NCBI GenBank assembly: GCA_949752745.1 | Contig: OX457032.1 | Location: 13,413,836 to 13,477,835 of the forward strand | Source of the DNA: Protula sp. h YS-2021 | Taxonomy: Eukaryota > Annelida > Polychaeta > Sabellida > Serpulidae | Reading direction: 5' to 3' | Length of the DNA stretch: 64,000 bases | Shown here: in pieces, positions 14,401-28,045 of the stretch | How the letters are laid out: each line of letters opens with the position of its first letter | Numbering within the stretch: position 1 is the stretch's first letter | The notes under the pieces: model-generated | Told to the model about the DNA's origin: nothing | Database searches by the model: none | Seen by the model: only the letters and a program-made list of their open reading frames with translations | Made by a program: the position numbers and the translations under genes

Positions 14401-15814
14401 ATAAATTATGATATACTGTAACCAATTCTATCTTTTGCCTGTCATAAGCATATTATCGAATTTTGTTGTCTCAGCTGCAACGCGTTCCATAATAAGGGTC
14501 AACAAAGGTCACTGGACATGAGAAAAATGAATAATTAACACTTGACAAGTCTTTGACTTTGTCAAGGCTTTTATGATTTTTTGCGGGCAGCCGTTGGACT
14601 ATTTTTTTCGACAGTAAAAATTCATTTTCTTGTCTCAGCTTCTTCTCTGACAATACAGGCCCTAGGACCACAAAACTTTGTACTTATGTAGAACTTGATC
14701 TGAGGGTGTGCATCCCGCTTTTTTCGTGTACAATTTCGTTTTCATGCTTAAAACGCCATGCGAACTACAGCTGATTTTAAAAGCAAAGTAACGGCTGAGC
14801 AAAGCAGCAAAGCTTATGGGCGTTACGCGAGCTCTGCCTGGATAGAGAAAAAGTGCTACTCCGTTCAGTCAATAAAGCCGTTGAGCCAACATAACCAAGC
14901 CGATGAACCTTATAAGCCACCTACGTGCTGCACCATAAGCTCTCTCTTAGTTGTATTACAGACTATGCGGCTTGTAAAAAAAACTTCATGTTGCTCAAGA
15001 AATAATATGCCGTTCAAAGAAATATTTTTAACTTTTAATGTTTGTCAAGTATTGAAGATTTCGCTTGCGAAATGCGGTTCTAGTTGAAATTGGTGTGAAA
15101 TGTGCATTTTAGCAAAACGGGTACAAGGTTTTTAAAGTAGAATTCTCTTGTATATTTAGTTAAAGTCCCTAATCAGGCTCAGCTGCTAAATGTCTTTTTA
15201 TGTTCCGGGTTTTTACTGTCACCTTGTTCTGACTCGTGAACCAAAAGAATAAACAAACCAAGTGCGTGGTTTTCTGCAACAAACTGCAGAGGAATTTTTA
15301 TTGTTTTATTTTAAATGTAGTTAATGGGTGTTCAGCAATTTTGTGCACTGTCTGAACGACGGTTCGAGTGCACAATATCTCGTAGCAATGAGAGTGAAGT
15401 ATTGACGTCTCAATCAGAGGAACTGAAGTGTAAATCCCTCTATAATGGATTTGTTCTAAACATCTAGAACAAATCCTTTAATTTTTCCAAAGCTTTCTTC
15501 GTAAAAATATTATAATTACTCTTCAAGATGTATTATAATAAAAGTTCGTTGGTTTAGAAAATAAGCGTTTACATGCCCAACAAATGTTAAAAAAGCTTTC
15601 CATTACCATATCGTATGATATAATATGTCACTCCTTTGTGACCGGAGCAACATTTGAAACATCTTTATAAACCTGACAGATGTTTCATAATTTAAATCTG
15701 AAGAATGTGTCTTCATTTAAGGGAGAAATTTGATTGTAGATTTGCAAGGAAAGAGTGATAAATATACGTTTCTAACCCTGTCCCCCCCAAAAAAAAAGTT
15801 GTCAGGAAGAATCC
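8422..15814. repeat. 7.39 kb tandem unit, copy 2
   Basis: Near-exact repeat of copy 1 at an offset of 7393 bp, beginning directly after gaagaatcc of copy 1. It carries the same small open frames and microsatellites. The differences I see from copy 1 are the A near the unit start and the lengths of G- and T-runs. No gene is called. Confidence 0.9.
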
Positions 15815-18800
15815 GTTATTGCCGTCGCCGTTTTGACCGTCGCCGGATACCCCTACCCGCCCATGGCATCAATGTTTTTTGCGGGCACATCAAAACTACA
15901 CTAAAACGCTCCCTCAAGCGAACGCAGTGAAATAAACAATGGTCAACCTTTTATTCACTTGTAATTATTCGCCAATCGCTAAACGAGCTGCTTTTAATTG
16001 CAGTTTATAAGGTCTACTGTGATGAATGTGAAAATGCATCAGTGATGCACCCGTCTTTTTCAAGACATTGTATTTCAAATGGCTGCATAATGCGCTCTTG
16101 TCAACCAAAATCAAAAACTGCTTACTGCTAAACCAGCACCAAAACTAAGACTTCAAAGAACAACATCTCACTCTTTAAATTATTTCTGTAAAACTTGTTG
16201 CTAGTTGTTGCTGAGAAATACGGAGTCTCTCTCACCTGCCCGGTGTCCTAGTAAAAAATGCTCCCCCTTGGAAATGCCTGGGGACTGGCAATTTTTAAAC
16301 TGACCAATTGATCTTTTATGTATGGGGTACAGCAAAATCTATGTGTAAATTTGGTTGTTGATTCGTATGGAACTTGATTGCAATTTGCCATTTCATGTTA
16401 CTTGTTTGTCACGCTCTGTTATATCTATTTCAATCAGTGCTACTCGATTGCCACTCAGTGGTACTCGATTTTCAATCAGTGGTACTCGAGCTTCAAACGA
16501 ATATCCTTTCTATGTCATAATGTGTCAAAGTTGTCACCGACTTAGGGTGCTGTTAAAATCCTTTTGTATGCCAAAACTGCAAAGACCTCAAACTTTTTAA
16601 TACCCTAAGTAGTGATTAGCTGTGTACACCTGTGTAAACCACACCCGAACCCACTCGTCGAATAATCCGGAGTACGTCCAAGCATATACAAGGTGGGTGT
16701 TTTAACCAAATAAAACAGAAGTCAAAGACGCAAATAAAGAAGCCATTGGGAAAGCTGCGGAAATCAGCATAGAAGATGCACATCTGCAACATAAATCACC
16801 ATTCTACACCTGTTTATGCGATCTAAATGTGAATTTGGCGTGGACTTACATTCGGACTTCAGTATTTTTAATGTTAAACAAACATGGGAAATCGCCTTCA
16901 GCTAGTTTGCAAATCATCAACCCGATTTGGTGTACTCCATACACAAAAGATCAATCGTCAGTTTAAAAGATAAAACCAACTTAATGTCATCGAAAAAAAA
17001 AACACATTGAAAAATAACATTCAGCAATCAATTTGCTTCAAAGATGGAACTGTAAAGGGGAGGGGCATTTTTATAGTGGGCATTTTTTACTGTCACACCG
17101 GGGGAGGCGTTATGACACACCGAAAAGAAAGCAAAGCCACGAACAAGACGCTTCCATTGGTATTTGGCCAATTAGTGTCATTTCAATTCGCCAGAAGACT
17201 ATACTATGAATGATATCACAAATGATTCTACACATGAAAGTGAGCAGTTTTGAACCTTTTCTTCGCACTTATTTGCGTAGCTTATGAGTAAGACGATATA
17301 ATTTAAGTTCTGAAAAATATTGCAAAATAGCGTAAAATTCCCGCTTTATGCAAATTGATAGTAAACAGACAAACCTCACAGTGGCTCAAATCTACATTAC
17401 ATCAAGAATTATTGCACCTAAGAACTAAATTCTTAATAGTGAAAATGGCGGAGTTTCTTACACATGGTGCCCGTAACACTGCGACAGTTAACTCTCGCCC
17501 GAAAATAAATTGGCCGACTTAGCTTCAAAAGACCAAAAAATGGAATTTTTTGTCAATCTCTGTGCAAAGATTTGTAATATTAATGTGTTTTCTGCAATGG
17601 TCTTCTGTCAAACCAAAATTTACCTAAGCTTTTGACGTCTCAACTGAATTAACGCATTGCTCGGTGGGGGGCGATATTAGGTTACTTAAAACTGCATCGG
17701 ACTTTTTCCCGTTAACTACCATACAATTATGGTGTTTCACAGCAAGTCACTAAACGAAATAAGCCTGTGCCTGGGATATGCCAAACATTACCCTCCAGAA
17801 CCTCATGAAGAAGGGTGTCAAAGGCTTTTTCATAACCCAGGGTTTAAAATTTTGATTACCAATCAGTAACAGTATTTACAAGATGGCTTTCGCAACTACG
17901 GGATTTTCTAAAGACATCTTAGTAGTCTCCTAGAACATTTCTTTGTTACACGTCAGTCACCAGGCTAGAGGTCACCACATGTTCTACCATTTTACAACCG
18001 ATACATACATGGTCTCCTGTTATACAATCAACCTATGTTGGCATTTTTCCACTCGCTAGGGATCTGACCAATTCTGTGGCTCCCTGGCTTGGGAAACGGA
18101 TAACCAGATACTGGAGATCATTGACACTGGGGTTGTAGTCTCAACGGATGATCTATTGGAGTAATAAGCTAAATTACTGTGTGGCCTGAATGAAATACAC
18201 ACAAATTCTGTTGTTTTTATAGCAGCCAAACTGGGCATGAAAAAAATCTGAGTGTAAAATTTCTTGCAATGAAGTACATTCGGGTTTTAAACAACGCCTA
18301 TGCTACTTTTTATATTGAAAAAAAAAAAGATTTAAAAAGTACTTTAGCGAAACTTTTTGATTTCATAGCTTCTCTGTTCTGACTAAAGGTTTTTGCGCTA
18401 CATTCTATTCACTCTGCTGGTTTCGAGTTAAACCGCACAATTCTTCCATATCACATTCGGCACACCCAATCTTCAATTGGGTGTTTATGCTAATTCACGA
18501 TTTATGAAATTTTCGTTGCATGCTCCGTTTCGATCTTGGGCTTTAATACTACAAATAGTAAGGAAAAACATCAAAACGTTATTCCCATACATGAATTGCA
18601 AAATATTTTAAAAATATTTTAAAATTATTTCACTAGTTTACACTGAGTCTTGCGGTCGTCCTGTGGAAGGTGTCCGTGTTTCTGCATACGGTCTTAGCAG
18701 GACTAAGAAAATTTTATGTTAAAAAAAAATTCTAGGTCCGGGTGCCAAGTATACCAAAATACTCAGGGCATGATTCTGAACAACTTTCGTGCTAACACCT

Positions 18801-21800
18801 ATCTTCCGTCTGAAGTGGGCTACCTGCATAACATGCTTGTAAACAAAATTTCTAATGAAGTCAAATGTTATTAATTTTCAGCCTTTTCCTTACGCGTACC
18901 ATTTTGACTTCTTGGTATATTTCAAAGTGTGATTTCGCTTGTAGGAAGCTAGCTCCAAAAAAGGCACGCTACTGGGGTTCTGGCAGAGAATGCGAAGTTA
19001 TTTAAGGAATATCTTACTTGGGCTACTAGTAGTAAAAGGAGTAAATACAAGCAGATTAACTTACAAATTCATTATCAAATAACATATTTGACATTGATTC
19101 ATAGCGTGTAAATATTCAAATTGAAATATATTACTTTGTTTTCATAATGTGGCACGTTTCTACTCCCGGCTGACTTTAAATCAAAGTTTTAAAACTTTAC
19201 AATAACTTCCTGTTGTGTATTTTGAAGTGACGTCACATAAACATGTGTTTTGCTTATTGCGAGTGTGTTTTCAAAATGTTGTTGTACTATCTTCAGCATC
19301 CATCCATCAATCCATCCATCCATCTATCCACGAAAGACGATGTATATCTGCAGAACCCGGCTGTTTATTTTGTGCTAGTTGGTCAACTTTGACTGTATTT
19401 AATCTTCTTGTGTTTCCATCAATCCACTGAATCATCGAAAGTTATGAAAGCGAATTTCCACGTGGATATTGGACCTCCAATGGTTTCCAATTTGTCGTTG
19501 GCAGTCCCAGTGTCGGCGGTGACAAGCAGACGACTGATTGAGCGTTTTATCAGCATTTTACCGTGGAGCAGATCTTTCGGTATCGACCATTATAAGCTAG
19601 CCAGCTTATTTACTTAAGAAATAGTTAGTTCCTTGAATTTTGCTAGCTAGTTCAATGCGTCAATCATCTGTTCTGGTACATATGTTCCTTTTCTTAGCTA
19701 GCACCACTAGTGACCGCAATAAGTTATCATCTTTGGCTTGCTTGCTCTTATAAAGCAGAAAAATTATTGCATTTTGCTTTTATTCTGTTTCTTGCTCATT
19801 CATGTTTCGCTCTATATTTTTATTATATGTTTTGGAGGAAGGCATGAAATATGTGCAATATAATTTTGTAATATGTTTAGAATCGTACCAAGTGTATCTA
19901 GATGTATATATATATATATATCTAAAGTATATGTGTCCTTTAAATATATGTTCCTTCACGAAAATTCGTCTTGCCAAAAAAAACTGAACAAATATTCTAT
20001 GTCAGGTAGCAGTTTTATCATGCTCATGAAGAATCCGGGTAAATGTGTTCTTTTTTCAAATGTTATACACCAGGTTGGCCGGTCGATGTTTTACACGTGA
20101 AATGTTTTAGAACCGGTGGATTATTTCTGTTTTTTTTTTTTTTTTGCGATTTCAGTTATCCCCCCTGTGATGAGAAACAAGTTATTTTTCTCCTTGTCTT
20201 AGTTTCTGCGTATTGAAATCGAATGTTATCATTGGAGGGTTTTTATTTTTCCATATCTGTTCCTTCTAGAAGTTGGCTGAGTAATTTTATAGGAATGATG
20301 TGTTCTTCAAGTTTGCTATTTAGATGACAAAAATATAAAGTGATTAATCCTTCCCCAAACATTTGTTCATTTTCCTAGAAAGCTAGATTTACACAAAACA
20401 ACAGATATCTAAAGGAACAGATCATTGGGTGCTCTTCTTGAATTCTGATCACTATCGAAAATTAACCAATAATAAGAAATCTGTTTGATTCATAGCTTCT
20501 TTGTTTTGGTTGCAGGTTGCACGATAAATGTAAGTACTCGTAACAAAAGTGAGAGTAACGTGTCGACCTGAAGGCAAATAGCCTTGATAAAAGCATAGAC
20601 ATATTCTCATAATATTTTTATTGCAGTCATATATATTAAAAATAATGGTATGATATATCGAAAGGAAGGTGCTTCTCTTTTTTTAAACAAGGAAATCGTG
20701 AGCTTGGTCCTTGGCAACTGTCAAACAAAAAATATTTGCGGCTGATGTGCTGTAAGTTTTAGCCTTGCCGAATCTATTTTTAAGTATGTGATCCATTTAC
20801 ATATGGGCAACTTTTAAGATGCATATAAGAGCTAGTCACCTTAGAACATAACTTTGTCTCATTTAACGAAAACATTGTATTATCGCTCATCTAATCTCGT
20901 CAAGGTCCTTGTATCAACTGTGGCATTCTCAGTCTCACTATCCTCAACCTTATAAAAATTTCAATAGGACATGGGACACCGTTAGGGATAATATAATTTT
21001 TCATTGCATGTTGCAGTCACATCGCTGGCCTTTTTCTACAGGGGGGGGGGGGGGGGTGTAGTCATAGATGACTCTTGCCGTCTTTCTATGACAGCAAGAG
21101 TCATAGTTCCTACAATAAGAAATGTCATTGATGTTTCAAATCTCGGCGCACGACTGGGGCCAACGGCGTTATCTTAGAAAGGGTGCATCACATAAATGGC
21201 CGAATTATAAATTATGGCGCACAAGTTTTATGGTCAGATAACAATTTTTCATTGAGAAAAATATGTGTTTTCTTGAGCTCAGGATATCGAATCCCTCATT
21301 ACCACCCACAACAACAGTGAATCAACAGTTGCAAAACAACGCTTTACTCTAGTTTGGGGGTTTCGCTGAGGTCGAAAATAATGCGCCAGGGTACTTCTCA
21401 GTTTGCTTTTAAAGAAAAAGCCTTGCGAGTTAGAGCCTCGGTGTCCTTGAACGTGTACCGAAAGATCCAGAGCCTCGAAAATTGAGATCAATGGCCATTT
21501 CTATTGCAGGAACTGTGACCCTTTCTGTCCTAAGAAGATAGAAAGGGTCCGCTGGGACTAGGGGGAGGGGGGGGGGTGAATGCTGTGAATAGGCACATAT
21601 ATGCCGTACGAGCGCGATGAGAACGAATTGTTACAGTACGAGAAGATCCGAATTGGTGAAATGACAAAGAACATCTTTCATGGTTGAAAATAAGTATTTT
21701 GTTGTGGATTGCAAAATAAGGAATATTTGAGTTGAAAGGGATGCCCAATTTGCAGTGGCAGATTTAATGAGGTCCGAATGTAACATTTTGTTGTCATAAA

Positions 21801-23209
21801 TTATGATATACTGTAACCAATTCTATCTTTTGCCTGTCATAAGCATATTATCGAATTTTGTTGTCTCAGCTGCAACGCGTTCCATAATAAGGGTCAACAA
21901 AGGTCACTGGACATGAGAAAAATGAATAATTAACACTTGACAAGTCTTTGACTTTGTCAAGGCTTTTATGATTTTTTGCGGGCAGCCGTTGGACTATTTT
22001 TTTCGACAGTAAAAATTCATTTTCTTGTCTCAGCTTCTTCTCTGACAATACAGGCCCTAGGACCACAAAACTTTGTACTTATGTAGAACTTGATCTGAGG
22101 GTGTGCATCCCGCTTTTTTCGTGTACAATTTCGTTTTCATGCTTAAAACGCCATGCGAACTACAGCTGATTTTAAAAGCAAAGTAACGGCTGAGCAAAGC
22201 AGCAAAGCTTATGGGCGTTACGCGAGCTCTGCCTGGATAGAGAAAAAGTGCTACTCCGTTCAGTCAATAAAGCCGTTGAGCCAACATAACCAAGCCGATG
22301 AACCTTATAAGCCACCTACGTGCTGCACCATAAGCTCTCTCTTAGTTGTATTACAGACTATGCGGCTTGTAAAAAAAACTTCATGTTGCTCAAGAAATAA
22401 TATGCCGTTCAAAGAAATATTTTTAACTTTTAATGTTTGTCAAGTATTGAAGATTTCGCTTGCGAAATGCGGTTCTAGTTGAAATTGGTGTGAAATGTGC
22501 ATTTTAGCAAAACGGGTACAAGGTTTTTAAAGTAGAATTCTCTTGTATATTTAGTTAAAGTCCCTAATCAGGCTCAGCTGCTAAATGTCTTTTTATGTTC
22601 CGGGTTTTTACTGTCACCTTGTTCTGACTCGTGAACCAAAAGAATAAACAAACCAAGTGCGTGGTTTTCTGCAACAAACTGCAGAGGAATTTTTATTGTT
22701 TTATTTTAAATGTAGTTAATGGGTGTTCAGCAATTTTGTGCACTGTCTGAACGACGGTTCGAGTGCACAATATCTCGTAGCAATGAGAGTGAAGTATTGA
22801 CGTCTCAATCAGAGGAACTGAAGTGTAAATCCCTCTATAATGGATTTGTTCTAAACATCTAGAACAAATCCTTTAATTTTTCCAAAGCTTTCTTCGTAAA
22901 AATATTATAATTACTCTTCAAGATGTATTATAATAAAAGTTCGTTGGTTTAGAAAATAAGCGTTTACATGCCCAACAAATGTTAAAAAAGCTTTCCATTA
23001 CCATATCGTATGATATAATATGTCACTCCTTTGTGACCGGAGCAACATTTGAAACATCTTTATAAACCTGACAGATGTTTCATAATTTAAATCTGAAGAA
23101 TGTGTCTTCATTTAAGGGAGAAATTTGATTGTAGATTTGCAAGGAAAGAGTGATAAATATACGTTTCTAACCCTGTCCCCCCCAAAAAAAAAGTTGTCAG
23201 GAAGAATCC
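15815..23209. repeat. 7.39 kb tandem unit, copy 3
   Basis: Third unit. It shares the copy-2 variant at its start and carries one private substitution (ggacctcc near 19472, where copies 1 and 2 have ggaactcc). It ends at gaagaatcc and is followed by unique sequence (tttgtagctgattgg). The near-identity points to a very recent amplification or an assembly duplication. No gene is called. Confidence 0.9.
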
Positions 23210-23334
23210 TTTGTAGCTGATTGGATGCCTTGCTATTGTGACATTGATATGTGGCCGAGAATAGGTTTACACTCAGCTGCTTAATCTAGAGGTAACGAAA
23301 CTTGCCTCGCCAGGCACTTTGGTCTACTTTATTT

Positions 23335-23535
23335 TTTCTTTTTAAAGGGATGGCTGAAAGCCTCAGTGGGAATTAATTTTTGAGTTCCGTGACAGGTGAT
23401 CTAACCCACTGTACTCGCTTAGCTAAGGCAATCTGAGCGAACGTCAATCCCCTGCTTACCACCCCGAGCTGGAGTCGAACTCGGGACCTTGGGATTACCA
23501 GACTAACGCTCTAACCGACTGAGGTAACCGTCACC
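23335..23535 (-). mobile_element. tRNA-derived SINE
   Basis: On the minus strand the head (about 23531 down to 23459) reads as a degenerate tRNA. It has an A-box-like tacctcagtcggttagagcg and a B-box-like gagttcgactcc, about 30 bp apart, with cccgag...ctcggg able to pair around the T-loop. The anticodon stem does not pair well and the T-loop is too long, so it is not a working tRNA. The tRNA-unrelated body probably continues toward 23335; its far end is uncertain. Confidence 0.65.
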
Positions 23536-26500
23536 CCCCTTACTTAGCCGAGCAAGAAGTGGGTAGCATTGGAGTGACTGAATGTTACCTGTCGGTAGCA
23601 TATCGTCGCCAGCGTAGCATGTCGTGTGCCGGGCAAATAGGTCTCCGAAATGTGGCTCCTATCTTCATTTTTATTTCGGGCGAAAGGGGGTTAGGTAACA
23701 GTTAAATCAGTATAAATACATTTTCCTTGAACGCTCGCACTTTTTTTATTTAGGAAACTTTGTGCTGACCCTCTATTATTTCTGCCAGTCCCCCATTTTT
23801 TTTAAAACTGAAGAGATAGGATGCCCCCCCCCCCCCCCCTCAGTAGTAATAGGCGTCGTTGAGCCTGTTTTAGGTGTTGTCTTAATGTTAAGATGGTTAT
23901 ATCACATTCTCATATCGAGTCCTGACAAATGTTATGTTATGGCAGTGACAACTTTACGTCTTTATTGTACGCCAATGCAATACTTGCTGGTGAATGTTAA
24001 TTATATTAGCTAGTTATTATCTTCTTTAAATGTAAACATCCTGGGAACTGGCACTTGTCCAATCATAGCGATCGTGGTTCGGTTTGGTGATGAACTGCAA
24101 TTGGCAGAGTGATAAACATAAAAAGATGAATTTTTTGCTGAGCCTGCTGAAATAACAGACGCAATCTTTGCAATGAAATGCAGTCGATAAAGGTAATTTT
24201 ATGACCTGGATTGCAATTTCCACGTTCAGAAGCTTCAGGTGGGCGGTCGAACACCCCTACATGATGGCTTTGAGCAATATAGATTAACGACCCCAATATG
24301 TTGTAGTAAACGCACCTTTAATATATACTTGACCTGGCATGTTTTGATTTGGTAATGGTAATTTATGGACTTCAAATACACTGGAAGTAAAAATGTAAAC
24401 ATTGCAATGGTAACATTGTAATAAGCAATGTAAAATAAAAAACTATGACCAGCAAATGTACTTCAAATTAATGAAATTTCAAATCTACCTAATTGAAATT
24501 ATCCATATATTTTAACCGCGAATAATGGAAGTGAATTTAGATCCAAAATATTTACCGTAAATTCTTCTAATATTTCAACCTGTAGTAACGAACGTGGCGA
24601 TCATTTTCCTTGTTGTCTAGCAGATTCCATATTAGATGCAATGTTTACAAGGTAATATGAGCACACATTTCTGGCTGTTTTAACTGTGATAGAAATTATG
24701 AGCAAAAAAAAAGTTCCAGGGTGTATGGCATTTGTGTTCATTTCAGTGCTAGATTAACCGCATTAGATATTTCACCGCTAGATTAACCTCAGAGGGATTC
24801 TGGTTTGTAAATTCTGTAGATTAACTGTGCCTTGCGAAATTTACGGCAAATCTCAATAAAGCGTTAGGTTACCGGTTGGAGTGCATATTTATTTTAGCAG
24901 ATATCAGTTTTGACCAAATTCAAGCTTTCTGAATCTGAGTGGCAGGCATCGTTTTTTTCGCCTTAAGTCGGAAATCCGTCCTTTTTGAGCCGAAATTTGT
25001 GGTCCTCGAGATCGACTGAATTCCGCAATAATATTTTTATCACTTTTTGAAGGATTGGATTTGGTTTTCAAATTTTGCCAAATCTTTTGAAGGGTTGATT
25101 TTGGTTTTCAAATTTTGTCATATTCTTCACTCGCGCCTTCGGCGTTCGCCCTGCATTTCTTACACTGTACGATTGCAGTTAATCGTTTTGGGGAATTTTT
25201 CAGCCTTCGGTAATTGCCTAATAGTGCATAATAGTTTCATGTTCGAAATTTTCCGCCCTTTTTGGGAAAGCCGAGAACGATGTCTCGTGTTAGGACGCGT
25301 AGTTATGTAGAGAAATCTTTGACTGTGAAAGAATGAAGAAGACCGGCAGCCATTGTAAACATGTGGCAATTTCACATCTTTTTACCATATATCCAAAGAA
25401 CGTGTAGGTCAATACGCTTGTGTGTGAACATATTCCTAAAATTTCTTTTGGAATCTAAGTAGCAATTATTGCGAAAATGCGGAATGTACAACCTCTTTCA
25501 AACGATAAAAATATTGAAGGAAATTAAAAAATAAAAAAACAGCCACAGTTTTATATAACCAATGTTCAATTCAATCAATAAAATGTTTGCAATTGGTTAC
25601 TGCTCCTATGGTTTGGTTTGGGTCGTTCGATGCAATGTTACGCTGCCAGAATATAACGTTGTATCCCATTATCGCAGCTGTTTTCAGTGGAATAAAAAGA
25701 TAAAGAGCTCATGGAATGTCAAAACTTGCTGCGAATAATTCTTCGAAGAGGGTGGTTATAAGCGTCAGAGCCTGGGGGGGGGGGGGGCTTTCCATAAATT
25801 TTTCAGCGACCACGTGGACTTTTGCGCCTTTTAAAAGCCTGTTGGGGGGAGGGAGGCATCCTCACAATCCTGCCTCTCTCAGTCGATCAAGAACAGTAGG
25901 CTACATCATAAAAATCACAATATTTCTACATATAAATGACAGTTATATGTTTTACGGTTATATTTGAGCAGCATCACCCACACGTAATGTTCCTTTAAGA
26001 TATACTGGGCATTGGCGGGGGCAGAGGCCTCCAGATTTCCGTGTTCCAGGCTTTCCTGATTATATGTTAATAATACTGTGCATTTCGGGTGCCCCTCGCT
26101 TGGGCCCCCTACAGGAAGAATTAATTTCCAGCCCTGATAACCGCCTTCCCTCGAAATCAAATGGCTGTTGCTGTAGAAATATTGTGATTAATTGCCACGG
26201 CTAGGTCACAGTAAAGCATAGTGTCGTGATGTGGCATCCGGGTTATCAGCATACCATTTTCGTTTGAATGAGTTTCTACTGCTAGGTATGACAGTTAAAG
26301 ACGGCTGTTCTAGTTGCACGACAGCCTACGTTGAAAGTTTACATATGAGTGTCGACCAATGCTGGTTAGCTTCAAGAAAAGTTTACGCCTCGTTATCTAT
26401 CAAAGCCCCAGTTATCGATAAGTAAAATGGGATGTAAACGTTCTACCCAAGGTATCACTTAACTGCACCCCACAAGCCTCTTGGCAAAATAGTTTGATAT

Positions 26501-27960
26501 ACATTCATATATATCCGTCGGGGCCCGTTTTATGAAGCGTTCAGTCCTCTCTAGGTGCTTCAAGTGAGATACGAAAAGAGGCCATGAATTAATCACTGAA
26601 AGCAAGATCCAGGCAGTACTTTCCTCTAGATTTTATTTACTCACGTGGGACGATTCCGTGTGAGTTTTAGAGCAAGATTGGGCTCTCTAACTTCACTGTA
26701 AAATGGTAGAATTGACATCCTGATCAACAGTATGGAGCGCAAACTGACAGCCTGCAACACTAGCTTGAAAACACTAAATACGGAAATCAGATAGGGCTGC
26801 TGCGACTAGTCGACACGTCGTTAAGGACGCGACTAATGCGGTAGTCGATGATTAATTTAGCAGTCGAGACTGGTTGGAATGTGAATAAATAAAGCGTCAG
26901 TCAATTTGTCTGGCCTTGTTTCATATGCATAAGGCATGCATTGAGTGGTTTGTACAAAACTCCTCGGTAGTGAGAACTGAACATGTGTTTATTGTGACCG
27001 ATGCAAAAGGTTCAGATTAGTTCTTCCTTGTGATTGTTCATTTCACTATTGTTTTATTCCTAAAACCGCTGGCATCTCTTAATCAGAATTTTCAAAATTT
27101 GTTTACGATAATTTATGCTGTGTCGGAGAAATTTGGTGCGGATGGAATCGGGAGAAGTGACAACAATCTGTCAAATGTCAAGGTTTTCGCTGACCTGTTT
27201 GAGTGAAAAAGGAAACATCGAAGAAATGTCCTGCTTTAGTTGGGTCTTCTCTGGCTATTATCTCGAAGGTTCGGCCATTAGCCTCACCCCACATGTGAAC
27301 AGTTCCATACGCAATAAGACCTTCCTAGACGCACTCGTCTTGTTCACGTCTTCTTCTGTGTGTATTATGAAAGACTAGATTATTTGGTGAAAGTCTCGTC
27401 TGAATAGAGTGAGCAAACACCCCTGAGGAGAGGTTCCTTTTCATTTATATGGGACACTCCATGTTTGCCACTTGAGCGGAGGGATATGTTTTAACTAACC
27501 GCCGCTGTTATTGGCACACATTGAGAAGTACACTTGGCCGTTCTGGATCTATATGGATCTTTTGATGAATGTTTGGATATTGTTGCTATGTTGTATACGT
27601 GTAGCTAAAATTAACTTTTTTTTACAAGTTGTGGATAATTAGTGTGTAAAACGTCTTGTGTAATGCGTATCATATCTAAGCTGATCTGTATGTGCTTGAC
27701 AACTTTAATAAACAAAATTGGGGCATAGCATAATTAAGGATAAAACCAGTGATTAATTCAAATCGGTCTTTTCGAGCTAATTATTTGGATATGTACCACA
27801 GTAGAAACATTTATTCTGGGATTGAAATGATTTTTTATGATTTTGAGCAACGGATAGATCATGGTGCATAGGAAATCTGTGAGGTTAGCTATACTTTTTT
27901 AAAAAAAGAGAAATTATTATTGAGTAACAGAACTGGAAATAAACTTTTTTGTACATTCAA
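23536..27960. other. unassigned intergenic sequence
   Basis: AT-rich DNA with no recognisable gene. It has a C-run near 23823, G-runs near 25778, and a small tandem duplication at 25048-25124. The short open frames lack splice context and family resemblance. Upstream exons or the promoter of the IF gene could lie here, but I cannot point to them. Confidence 0.45.
25048..25124. repeat. two-copy tandem duplication, about 38 bp unit
   Basis: The phrase ttggttttcaaattttg occurs twice with matching flanks (tttgaaggattg / tttgaagggttg). Confidence 0.75.
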
Positions 27961-27964
27961 AGGA

Positions 27965-28045
27965 GAAGGCATAGCTGAGCGACAGAGTTCGGAGCCGATG
28001 ATCTTACGGTCCTGGGTTCGAATTTGGTCCGCGGTGAATAGTGGG
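27965..28045 (+). mobile_element. tRNA-like SINE head or tRNA pseudogene
   Basis: An A-box-like tagctgagcgacagag is followed about 35 bp later by a B-box-like cctgggttcgaatttgg, the spacing of an internal Pol III promoter. The acceptor and anticodon stems do not form, so a functional tRNA is unlikely. A G-run of more than 20 bases follows directly at about 28044-28068. Confidence 0.5.

Noticed and set aside
23459..23531. Functional tRNA gene on the minus strand
   Set aside because: The anticodon stem is unpaired and the T-loop oversized; better explained as a SINE head.
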